NCBI GenBank assembly: GCA_033558025.1
Contig: JAUCEF010000005.1
Location: 806,001 to 870,000, forward strand
DNA from: Phytophthora sp. 'mugwort'
Taxonomy: Eukaryota; Oomycota; Peronosporomycetes; Peronosporales; Peronosporaceae
Length of the DNA: 64,000 nucleotides
Direction of reading: 5' to 3'
Part shown: piece after piece, positions 22,401-30,817 of the stretch
Numbering within the stretch: position 1 is the stretch's first letter
Layout of the letters: every line of letters starts with the position of its first letter
Program-made: the position numbers and the translations under genes
Notes under the pieces: generated by a model
What the model saw: the letters and a program-made list of their open reading frames with translations, nothing else
Told to the model about the DNA's origin: nothing
The model's database searches: none

Positions 22401-22765
22401 ATGTGTTCGGTGCTAAAAGCTGACGGGAGGCGCGTGGAGGCGAAACGACCGTGTTCTGCGGCGAATGCAAGCTAAAAACGACATTGAGACATGCCCTGGC
22501 TGCTCGTGTGTTTCGCTGCAACAAGGTGAAGCATTCAAGTAACGGTGTGTCAGCTTCTTGCTTCGATATCTGGCACATTGCATTGAATAGCGGCACATCG
22601 ATACCTCAATCGCGCAGCAAACGCAAAACTCGCGGGCGAAAGCCTAAGCAGCCTACCGGTGGAGATGGTGGCGACGACGATTCCTCTAGCCAGTCTAGCA
22701 ATGAAGCCGTAAGCGACAGTTCATCCGAGCACAAGCGCGCTCGTGTCAGTGATGACACCAACTAG
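19414..22765 (+). mobile_element. piggyBac-like transposase gene, copy 1 (decayed, intron-containing)
   Basis: The reading begins at ATG 19414 (MSGVQARWRELRREGWKS) and continues through exons and frame changes to 22765. The first catalytic Asp lies in MAFDEAMLRSR (about 21199-21231), followed by YIKDKPHKWGTKLFMLC. The second is in VVIDRFYTSVV (21583 on) and the third in GGIDVHDQLRLER (21954 on), with LDRRYQKYYESLFLGLIDL and a Cys-rich C-terminal finger around CKMCSVL. An intron at 21335-21445 joins in frame to FEVY. A shift near 19515, a TGA at 21056-21058 within FMN-DRFEHLSRN and other breaks make it non-functional. This is the DDE_Tnp_1_7 family, which targets TTAA. Confidence 0.8.
19759..19817 (+). 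other. piggyBac intron A, tandemly duplicated at 19938
   Basis: A GT-AG intron of 59 bp. Nearly the whole sequence, with the preceding CTCGCAAG, recurs from about 19930 to 19996 as CTCACAAG followed by GTACATGCAAC and the TCTAACTCTATCGTGTCTGT end. The second copy lacks the CCCAG acceptor. Confidence 0.65.
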
Positions 22766-23306
22766 TCGGCATCCGGTTTTATTTTTGTTAGGGAGATGAA
22801 TACACTGCTGCATTAATGCATTGTCAGATGGTTTGTATCTCTAAATATCGACAAATGATGCACCGTCTTCATCGTGGCAGTGTGTCGTCTTTGCGCCCAA
22901 TAGACACAATAAATACACAATCGCGTTTTCCGAGGACATATTTACCCGATGTGGACACGATACTTCATCGTGGTTAGGTGCATGAACCGGCTTTGATCCA
23001 GACATGTTAAATTTAATATTATCATAGTATGGATGCCCATCTATCGGATAAATACTATCGTGTATAGGGTTTAGGGAAATAGCGCAGCCAAAAGGCTTCG
23101 GGCTGTAGGGGGGGGGGGGTAAGGTAGGCTATAATATAGGGATGTCTTCGCTGTTGCGTGGTATTGCCGCTTATTCTCGAAGTCATCCGGTCATCTTGAG
23201 GCGAGTCTAAGCGCCATGAAATCTTCCACACAGATCATCCCTTTGCCTTGTGCTTCAGTCAGTACGTCGGGACCTTTACGCCGCCCATTCTGGGGAACGA
23301 CACGAT

Positions 23307-23669
23307 GCCGGGGTAAAGTGACACCCATTAAAGCAACTTTGGCCTGACCCTAAACGGTGGAAGGGGGTGAAACCGAGCCAGCTCGGCAAGTTGAAGCAAC
23401 GCCTGCGAGTTAAGCTCCGTGTGCGAAGCATGCAGACTTAAAACCAGGACTAAGCACGGTTAGATCTAGCTCGGCTTAGTTTTTGCCACATTTCTTAGGG
23501 TCGTTAGGTGCTTAGTGGGCGATAGGATATCAGGCAGAGTAGCTTTTGCTTTTGTGTCAAAGAGGCAGTGACACCCGTCCCAAGAGCACCTTTGCGCAAC
23601 TTCAAGATAGTACAAGGTGTTCAGAAGGTGCTGAAACCGAAGTTGCTTTAACGCGAGCCGGGTAAAGTA
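23307..23669. repeat. MITE-like element with inverted and direct arms
   Basis: CATTAAAGCAACTTTGG (23326-23342) is inverted at 23636-23652 (15 of 17 bases). Outside these arms, GCCGGG(G)TAAAGT stands in direct orientation at 23307-23320 and 23657-23668, as a target duplication or an older nested repeat would. The interior (about 300 bp) is non-coding. Confidence 0.55.
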
Positions 23670-23891
23670 GGCTGGGGTACGTGCGATCGAGGTTTACATG
23701 TAGATTTCTTTGTCCGACATCGGATCGCCATCACCCCCGGACCAATCTGGGAACGCACAATAAGGGCAGGAGAGCACAGAGCTTCAGGTGGAAAACTCAG
23801 CGCGTGGTTGACGGGCGTTTGTTGATGGCGACTTCCAGCGCTGCGCTGTAGACCGGGCGTAATGTGTATATAGCGTTTCAAACGAGGTGCC

Positions 23892-24029
23892 TTCGTTCTG
23901 TGGTACTGGGCTGACGATGTATTACAACTGCAGCTATTTTCTTTGGGAAGCTGTGGTCTTTCCTTAGTCGTAAAAAAAAGTCGAGCTCTATCGATAACAC
24001 ATTTGCATCTGCGAAGAGCTACCTATTTA
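23892..24029 (+). repeat. Direct repeat, right copy (pairs with 18953-19090)
   Basis: Same orientation and length as the left copy. Flanks outside the shared 138 bp are unrelated on both sides, so the boundaries are sharp. Confidence 0.75.
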
Positions 24030-24184
24030 TCAATATTGGCCGTTTGCCAGATCGACCAAGTGTACATATTATCCAGCGAGCAGATCGAACACAGCGTTAA
24101 ACGACAGTCTCCTAACGTTGTGCACTGCATAATACGTAGTATTACTGCGGCACCCACCTGTCGAAATTGAATCACTAGGTACTA

Positions 24185-24244
24185 GTTTCTGTTTAGTATG
24201 GAGAATTCCTTTTAAATAAGGACTTCTCCATACTAAACAGAAAC
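24185..24244. repeat. Near-perfect 27-bp inverted repeat (hairpin)
   Basis: The left arm (24185-24211) and right arm (24218-24244) pair at 26 of 27 positions around a 6-nt loop. The arm begins GTTTCTGTTTAGTATGGAG. No poly-T or coding context suggests a terminator; it looks like a collapsed MITE or two fused terminal repeats. Confidence 0.8.
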
Positions 24245-24559
24245 GTATACATATGGGTGCATTGACGATAATATCTATTCCTGGAAAAGGCAAGTTTAGT
24301 CCGGAATTTACAAAACCCGTAATATGAAATGGACGCTGTGTGTTCGATGTTGGAATTGGTATTCTATCCGATCATAGTGCCACATGTCATTGAAACGAGG
24401 CATCTCACCATGCGTGTACTACAATTCGAAGAGAAACATGGACGAAAAGAAGAAGAGATGATGGCCAGCTTGCGCCTACTGTTTCTACTATATCAGCAGT
24501 AGAAACGACAGCGCGCTAACTGTAGTAAAACGCAGAAGTCCCTGCCTGTCGGTTCCGCG

Positions 24560-25589
24560 CGAATTCCAAGGTTACCTCCAGCGCTGACGGAGCAAACTCG
24601 CTTCTTCGTCCAGATTTCATCAAACGGACACCCGCACCTGTTCCGCGAGAACTTTCGCGTAGATCGCGCGCACTTTGATCTATGTGAGCCCCATATTGAT
24701 GACGGAACCCGAAGCAAGCGCGAGCTACTTGGAGTAACTCTTCACTGGCTGGGCACAGGAAGTGTTGTGAGGCAGCAAAAACAAAGTTCCAGATCGCATA
24801 TTCTACTTGTAGAGAGTATCGTATCGCAGGGATCATTGCTTTGATAGCAACGCTATCCCATCTCGTTCAGCCACCAACCCAAGTTCCTGCTGACTTCGCC
24901 CAGCGCTTTCCGCACTTTAACCAGGCCCTTGGCGCCATCGACGGCACTCACGTTGAAGTCATGGTCGCTGCTGCAGATTCAAATCAATTTCGCAGTCGGA
25001 AGACGACGATCACGACAACGTTCTCGTCTTTAGCGTTTGGGATCTCAACATTTGCTACGTGCACGCCTGCGCAGAGGGGAGCACACTCGATTCGCTGGTT
25101 ATGGCGTTCCGCGGGATGCTGAGTAAGATTCAAGGACTACTACGTCTTGGAGGATGCTGGCTACGCCTTGACAGCGCAAGTTTTGACACATATCGAGGTG
25201 TCCGTTATCACCTTCGTGAGTGGTCGAAAGAGTTTCGGCGCTGCCCCCAGAACCAGCGTCAGTTGTAAAATTTCCGCCATTCCACAGCCCGCAACGTGGT
25301 CGAGCGCGCGATCGGCGTTCTCAAGCATAGATTCAAGCTGCTTCGGTCGAAGAATGAAAGCGAATTGGAGACGGCAAAAATTGCTATCTTTTTTGCAGCG
25401 TGTTGCGTTTACAACTTCATCCACACATGCAACAAGGATGACCTCGTCGAAGTCCTCGCGGAAGAAGACGACACGGGACGTCGTGGAAGACACCGAAACG
25501 TGGAAGTTCCGGAGCCTCAACATGAGCCTCCCTTCGATTTTCCAATAGCGGCGGCGCAGCGCGATTCATCGCTCGACAAATATGGTTGA
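24560..25589 (+). pseudogene. PIF/Harbinger transposase (DDE_Tnp_4), decayed
   Basis: Pieces in different frames recover the family order. Helical N-part: DDGTRSKRELLGVTLHWLGTG (about 24695-24760). First catalytic Asp region: FNQALGAIDGTHVEV (24919-24963). A degraded middle follows (24960-25290). C-part: VVERAIGVLKHRFKLLRS with AKIAIFFAACCVYNFIH (25296-25430). At least three frameshifts are needed. Harbinger elements move by a DDE transposase plus a separate Myb/SANT DNA-binding protein; a matching relic lies convergently at 25998-26579. Confidence 0.75.
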
Positions 25590-25997
25590 GCTATAAGACC
25601 ACTCTACGTCAACGTGGTCAGCGGATCCGTTAAGTAGAATTCGTTTAGAAGAGGTATGATTAGCTAGTGCAAACCTAGCAATGGCTTAGCAATGGCTTGG
25701 CGCGAAGAAGCAGTACTTTAGCTCATGCATACTAATCCACTCAATACTAAACGGCAAACACAAATGTGATCCTAAAAGCTACTCGTCGTCGTCATCGCTG
25801 AGGGTCTCCACCATGCGGCTCTTTCTCTTCGTGCGCGACGTAAAAAAGCTGTCGCTGGCCGTGACGCTCGGATGAACGCCTCGGTCGCTTGCACGTCGCG
25901 GTCAGTGCAACCGTGTGCTTTCGCCAACCGTCACGATGACGCTTGCTCTATTTTCACGATCGATGTGGGAAGGGGGCAGCTTCTTGTTGTTCTCCCG

Positions 25998-26579
25998 TCA
26001 TCTGCTCTTTGCTCGCTCGACCCTTGCTTCTGCTTTTTTTTTTATTCTTGCGACCCCCCCCCCTGTTTGATCTCGAAGTCGATGCTTGCTGCGCGTTTCA
26101 GGAACGAGATGATAGAGTCGCCATTTGCTCCTGTGTTTAGGACCAGCGTCACCCCTCAAAAGATCGCATACTTCAACGTGCTTGAAGCCGTTGTTCTTGA
26201 TCTTTCGGATGTTGGTCTTCCCGAGCTTGTCTGCTGCGTTGATGAGTTCTTCCCACACGTTTGCATGGAGTTCGATCTTGCCGGATACCACGTCACAACC
26301 ACCACCGCTCTTGCCCGATAGCTGCACGTACTTGTCGTACGTCGCCATTAATCGCCCATACTTTTGCTGGCACCTACCTGTTTGCAGCGAAAACGCATTA
26401 GATAGCTCATACTGACATTGAGGAGAGTCCATGCGTACCGTTTCCGCTGAATGTCACGTTGAATCGTTTCTCCAGCTCGGCTGGATTTTCTTCCACGCAT
26501 GGGTCTTGAGGCCCTTGCCCGTGAACAGCTCTGGGTCGGTCTTTATCGCGAGTACGCTCTCGAGAAGATAGCGCTCCAT
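25998..26579 (-). pseudogene. Myb/SANT-like DNA-binding protein (probable Harbinger partner)
   Basis: The start is ATG at 26579 on the minus strand (MERYLLESVLAIKTDPELF, then GLKTHAWKKIQ). A one-base shift near 26480 changes frame to ELEKRFNVTFSGN; a possible short intron follows, and the rest reads KYGRLMATYDKYVQLSGKSG, then VWEELINAADKLGKTNIRKI. This is the tri-helical Myb/SANT-like domain found with Harbinger transposases and expanded in oomycetes. The C-terminal stretch is basic. Orientation is convergent to the transposase, as in many two-gene Harbingers. The shift suggests a pseudogene; sequencing error cannot be excluded. Confidence 0.6.
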
Positions 26580-26719
26580 TTCGGTGCTCTACGGGCTGAT
26601 TTTGTCACTGCCTTTCATGCTGCTGCTGCTGGTTCCCTTCATGTGTCTTTTCATTGTGTTCCCTGCTGCTGCTTGTTTCCCCTTCATGTCTTTCCATTGG
26701 GCAACTTCAATCAATATTG

Positions 26720-26898
26720 AGGTTTTGGCTCCATAAAACCTTAATCGAATTCCTAACTAAGGTTTTACTCGTATAAACCTCATTTGGTAGGAATAGTCAT
26801 TCTTGGAGAGGCTATTTTTCGTCAATTTCAAAAATAGCTACTGAATTAACAAAATGTGTTTGATGACCCGATGGCTATTCTTGACCGAAAGAATAGCT
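26720..26898. repeat. Chain of four short stem-loops
   Basis: Two hairpins use the arm AGGTTT(T) (26720-26741 and 26760-26780) and two use GCTATT(C/T)TT (26811-26838 and 26873-26898). Stems are 6-10 bp with loops of 6-10 nt. The spacing and shared arms suggest subterminal repeats of a DNA transposon, perhaps the Harbinger end. Confidence 0.5.
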
Positions 26899-27417
26899 AT
26901 TCAGTCGCCATCGAACACACCCTAAGTTTTTCGAAGTACAGACGTCATCCGCACCCATGACCGTGTCGGCGTTCAAGCAGATTGAGGAGTTAGCATCGGG
27001 TAGTAAGATATTCTGCAGAACTTCGTAAAAAGAAAGCCTCACGGAAAAACGAGCGACACCGAACGAGTTACTCGCCCGCATCGGTTGAACTGTCAGCTCT
27101 TCCCAATTGATTGCCGATCATGTTGCAGATAGGCATGTCAATGTGTGCTGCAAATGACTACAGTACTTGTAAAAGGGTGCCGACACCTTCTGAGCGCAGT
27201 ATCCCAGTTGCGCTGCGGTGCCTGAGAATCGAAATAGTGCGTTTGGTCTGCCGATCGTTGAAGGTAAAAAAGCTGATTCCATCATTAAAACGATACTTTG
27301 ACGTTGTATATTGAGAGCGGGCTCAAGAGAGTGAATTGCCGCGATGCAAATTTTCTGTTTCTGATTGACTAGGTATGTAGCTGCAGAATTAGAGCGGCGC
27401 CAGGGTTCTGCACACAT
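26875..27417 (-). pseudogene. Unidentified coding-like relic
   Basis: Two minus-strand frames (27417-27118 and 27081-26875) read without obvious low complexity; the second contains VARFSVRLSFYEVLQNILL. The spacing vaguely recalls a kinesin motor (xSFYEVYxxxxxDLL), but no P-loop or switch motif is present. It may be a fragment of a host gene carried by a transposon. No function is assigned. Confidence 0.25.
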
Positions 27418-27550
27418 TTAGGGCTGGTACAGGATGCTGATGATCGTGAGGTGCACACGGACAGGTTGGAGTTGATTCTGAAACGGGTTGATGGTACTCG
27501 CTCCTCCTGGGTCGGGTAAATGGTAGGAGTTAAGTCCTGGAGAGCAGACC

Positions 27551-29302
27551 CTATACGCTAAGTGGGTGCATTGCCTCGCTCTCCCATCGCAGCATACCAA
27601 ACATTGCCTCGTTGGCCAGCTGGTTTAGCACCTTGTCGTCCTTCTCGCCCTTGGCATCATAGTAGCCCAAAAAGTGAGCCTTCCATGGCGACGTCTCGTT
27701 CTCGCCACCGATGAACATCCAGCCCTGGCACTCTTCGCCTCGGATGCAGTTTTCAGCAGCCTCAGTCTGCACCGTTATAGACTTGAGTCCGATGTAGTAA
27801 TCATCACCATCACGCAATCGAAATGCAACAGAGATGAACTCGCGGTCCGACAGATCCGAGGCTACCGATGCAATGCGGTGAACCACCACGATATCGTCCG
27901 TCACTTTCTGCAAGATTCGGAACTGTTTTACGTCCGGGTAAATGCGTTTACACTTCTCAGGGGACGTAATAATGTCCCATGAAGCATTTGCCACCTCGCG
28001 AATGTTCTTATCGCTGATGGAGCGCATGGCCCGGAAATTCAGGCACGTACTCGCAGCCCACAGCTCCGTCTTCCAGCCCATGGCGTAGCACACGTTCGTC
28101 TTCGAGTTCACCGACGGACCAAATGTCTTCAACTCGTTGTACGCGTGACGCACGGCCTCGTGACACAAGTTCAAGTCCACCACCAAAGTAGGACCCTTCA
28201 GAGGGTTCATCTGGTCGCTGATCCACATCGGAACTCCAGCGATCTTCTTGCGGTCCACGTCGCGGCAATCGCTCGGTAGCGCATTCAGACCGTACTGGAT
28301 CATGCGAGCAAAGTTCTCGTGCTGCAACAGCTGCTCCTTCAGCTTGTTGTTGTCCTTGCGCAGAGTCTGCACCGTCAGCATCTGCTTCTCGTACGCCTCT
28401 GTCAGAGCCTGCTCGCTCATGCCAGCCATCTGAGAGCACTGCTCTGTCAGGTCGCCGCCGATGATGCGAATCTGCTCCTTTAGCTCCGCGATACGGTCGC
28501 GCAGGAAACTCTCCTCGTCCTTCTGTTTTTTACGGCGACGACGCGAGGCGTAGCGGACCTGCTGACGACGGCGCTCCTTCTTCTTCTGGACATCATCCTC
28601 GCCCAAGTTGCCGTCCTCGTCACTGCTTCCACCGTTGTTGCTTGACGTGGCCAGCGCGCGCGAACTAGTCGACGACTTGGATGTCGTTGAAGCTGGCACA
28701 ACGGCATTCGGCGCATGCAGAGACGCAGTAACAGGCGCTGGGGTGCCTTCCCCCAGTCCACCCAGTGCGCCGAGGCTAGACGACACCGGGGCGACCATAT
28801 TGGTCTGCTGCATTCCGACACCCATGCGACCACCAATTCCATTGGGTGTCATCTGGTTCATGTGCATGGAGCCAGGAATGCCGCTTTGCTGCATGGGTCG
28901 TTGGCTCGTCATGGGCATGCCTTGTGTTCGCCCAGGCTGGAAGTTGGGCGCCTGCGAGTGTGGCGGCATCATGTGCTGCTGGTCGTAGATGTGGCTGGGC
29001 ATCTGGCCGAGGTGCTGCTGCTGGCCGCCAAGTCCCGCGGGGTCGTTGCCCAGCGCACCAAGCAGGTCATCCACAAAACGAGGGTCGTCCTCGGGCCCCA
29101 CCATGCCTGGCTGCTGCATGAGGCCTCCCATTCCGCCGTGCTGTTGGTGCATGGGTGGCGGTGGGTGGTACAGGCCGTTGTTCATGGGCAGTGGGTCGAA
29201 CATCATGATGTCTTGCATGCCGTATTGCTGCTGCTGGGGCATCCCGTTCGTCATCCCCACGCGGCCTGTAGGCATGCCGTACGGATTGTTTCGCTGGTCC
29301 AT
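27551..29302 (-). CDS. bZIP transcription factor with START-like C-terminus, copy A
   Basis: A single exon of 583 residues. Residues 1-200 are Gln/Met/Pro/Gly-rich, like an activation region. The basic region (about 240-262) reads QVRYASRRRRKKQK. With the first heptad Leu at 267 and the invariant Arg at 257, the invariant Asn position (eight residues before) is Val249. The zipper covers about 267-300. Residues about 370-583 form a single alpha/beta domain that fits the START-like domain common in oomycete bZIPs. Residues about 209-421 come from a DNA tract with no difference from copy B. Oomycete bZIPs with a replaced Asn (Cys is the best known) are established; targets are unknown. Confidence 0.9.
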   Translation of the reverse strand: MDQRNNPYGMPTGRVGMTNGMPQQQQYGMQDIMMFDPLPMNNGLYHPPPPMHQQHGGMGGLMQQPGMVGPEDDPRFVDDLLGALGNDPAGLGGQQQHLGQMPSHIYDQQHMMPPHSQAPNFQPGRTQGMPMTSQRPMQQSGIPGSMHMNQMTPNGIGGRMGVGMQQTNMVAPVSSSLGALGGLGEGTPAPVTASLHAPNAVVPASTTSKSSTSSRALATSSNNGGSSDEDGNLGEDDVQKKKERRRQQVRYASRRRRKKQKDEESFLRDRIAELKEQIRIIGGDLTEQCSQMAGMSEQALTEAYEKQMLTVQTLRKDNNKLKEQLLQHENFARMIQYGLNALPSDCRDVDRKKIAGVPMWISDQMNPLKGPTLVVDLNLCHEAVRHAYNELKTFGPSVNSKTNVCYAMGWKTELWAASTCLNFRAMRSISDKNIREVANASWDIITSPEKCKRIYPDVKQFRILQKVTDDIVVVHRIASVASDLSDREFISVAFRLRDGDDYYIGLKSITVQTEAAENCIRGEECQGWMFIGGENETSPWKAHFLGYYDAKGEKDDKVLNQLANEAMFGMLRWESEAMHPLSV

Positions 29303-30817
29303 CGCTTGCGAGCTTCAAGCGCAGAGAGAGACGGGGTATTCGGTAAGCTGCTTGCTTCCTTGTTTTGCTGCTTGCCGCTCGCCTGCGCTCGCTCTGTCTG
29401 TCTCGTTACTGGCAGATTGGTATGTGCTGTGCAGCTTGTCTTCTCCCGCGTCTGGGCGGCTGCAATTCATTCCGCAATTCATTTCCATAATTTCAGCCAA
29501 TACAGACGCATCCCAGGTGGGGATAGAGTGGGAGGCTACCGGTACAGTTCGTATGTTCCAACTTCGAGAATTGGACTGACGAGTCGCCTACCTACCGACC
29601 GACCCAATGCAGACGACTATAGAAAAGCGGCCTCTGTTGCTATGATGTTGTTGCCATTAATAATGTTGTTGATTATTGATACAGTATACGGCTGATAAAG
29701 GCTCCGATTCACTACCACTGGGATTCCCAGGGCAGGAAAAAGCTCGCCGCGCCGACGTCTGCTCCACGCACGCGAGTCGAACACATCCTACGTCCATGGC
29801 GCATAGCCATGCAGGATGTGTCCTCCAGTCAGCAAGCTCAACTCGACGGCAAACAACTTTCAGGATTACTTTTCAGGGTTACAGTACTGTAATACTCGAA
29901 CGCAGACCGACTCAGCGCTCTTACGCAAGTATTGCGGGCTGGAGCGTGAGGCACCATCCCGAGCAGGAAATCGACGTTCGATGCAGTAATTGTCCAGGAC
30001 CCGGCATGCCGCGATAATGGTGGTATTATTAATAATCGCGAAGTTGAATTGAACGATAACGATGGTATACTACGACATACATGTACACTATGTAATGGCA
30101 GTGAGCAGGTGAAGCAGATTTAACGTCTGTGGTTGCACTTTATGCATGTCCAGTCGCTCGACCGCCCCCTTGCCGGCAGGTGTTAGCCCACAACGTAAAA
30201 CGCAACGCTTAGCGCCACGATATCAAAGGTGCGCGACTAGCGCAGTGGACTTCGCTATTCTATTACGGTACCGGCGGGGGCGCGTCAAGGTATTGACGAT
30301 GGATGAGCAAGCAAGTTATGGGCAAGTCGGACCACCCAGCCTGTAGACGAATCCGCCTGCCGTCGCCTTTTGTTGTGTCAGTGCGGTGAAATGAGTCAAA
30401 GATTATTTAGCGTGGCTCGATGCCTCATCAGTGCGGCGCGGAGATTGATTACAGAGGTTCCAGCACCACTGCCCAGCGTGCGGTGAGGAAGGAATACTGA
30501 CAGCGCCCGGAAATTAATTTGCCTGCGCTGACTGGCCTCAATCATGAAGGCTCGGTACAGTACCGGCGAACACTGAACTGCTGGGTCCACAACTTCCTTC
30601 AGTACCAAGTACGCTGTTTGTTGATGTCGTATTTATTTTCTTTTCTTATATTTTCAACACAAGTGTATGCATGTACTCAGCCCTGCAGCACCGATGTGCG
30701 CAGGTGTGCTTTTAACTGCCGGCGTCCATACAAGTGGGGTCTGGAAACGATACTTAACAGTAGCGCTTTCTGCCCAGCGACAAACTTAGTGTAATCTCCG
30801 CCATGATACACTCCAAA
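29303..30817. other. Spacer between the two bZIP genes
   Basis: This 1.5-kb stretch shows no supportable gene. It contains the copy A promoter (motif block 29458-29503) and AT-rich patches with ATA/ATG repeats near 29645-29690 and 30010-30090. Frames in it are short and without composition bias. Confidence 0.4.
29458..29503. promoter_or_regulatory. Promoter block of bZIP A shared with bZIP B
   Basis: GGCTGCAATTCA, GCAATTCATTTC and a CCAAT box occur in this order here and again at 32715-32768 upstream of copy B, although the surrounding DNA differs. Within it, TCATTCCGCAATT (29467-29479) fits the oomycete Inr, but on the strand opposite to the gene. Confidence 0.5.

Larger units (their letters stand above)
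22766..24559. other. Gene-free repeat zone right of piggyBac 1
   Basis: No coding sequence recognised. It includes a G-run of 12 or more (about 23108), a small inverted-repeat element (23307-23669), the second 138-bp direct repeat and a long hairpin (24185-24244). Poly-G and scattered stop codons argue against hidden genes. Confidence 0.4.

Noticed and set aside
23100..23125. G-runs here and at 32645 and 38294 as possible regulatory quadruplexes
   Set aside because: Single runs rather than four spaced runs; more likely slippage tracts.
18953..24029. Reading the 138-bp direct repeats as LTRs of a retrotransposon
   Set aside because: No primer-binding site, polypurine tract, gag or RT lies between them; the interior is a piggyBac copy and small repeats.
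28715..29695. 326-codon plus-strand frame rich in His, Arg, Val and Leu
   Set aside because: It is antisense to the Gln/Met/Pro-rich N-terminus of bZIP copy A; its length follows from that composition, and a matching antisense frame occurs over copy B.
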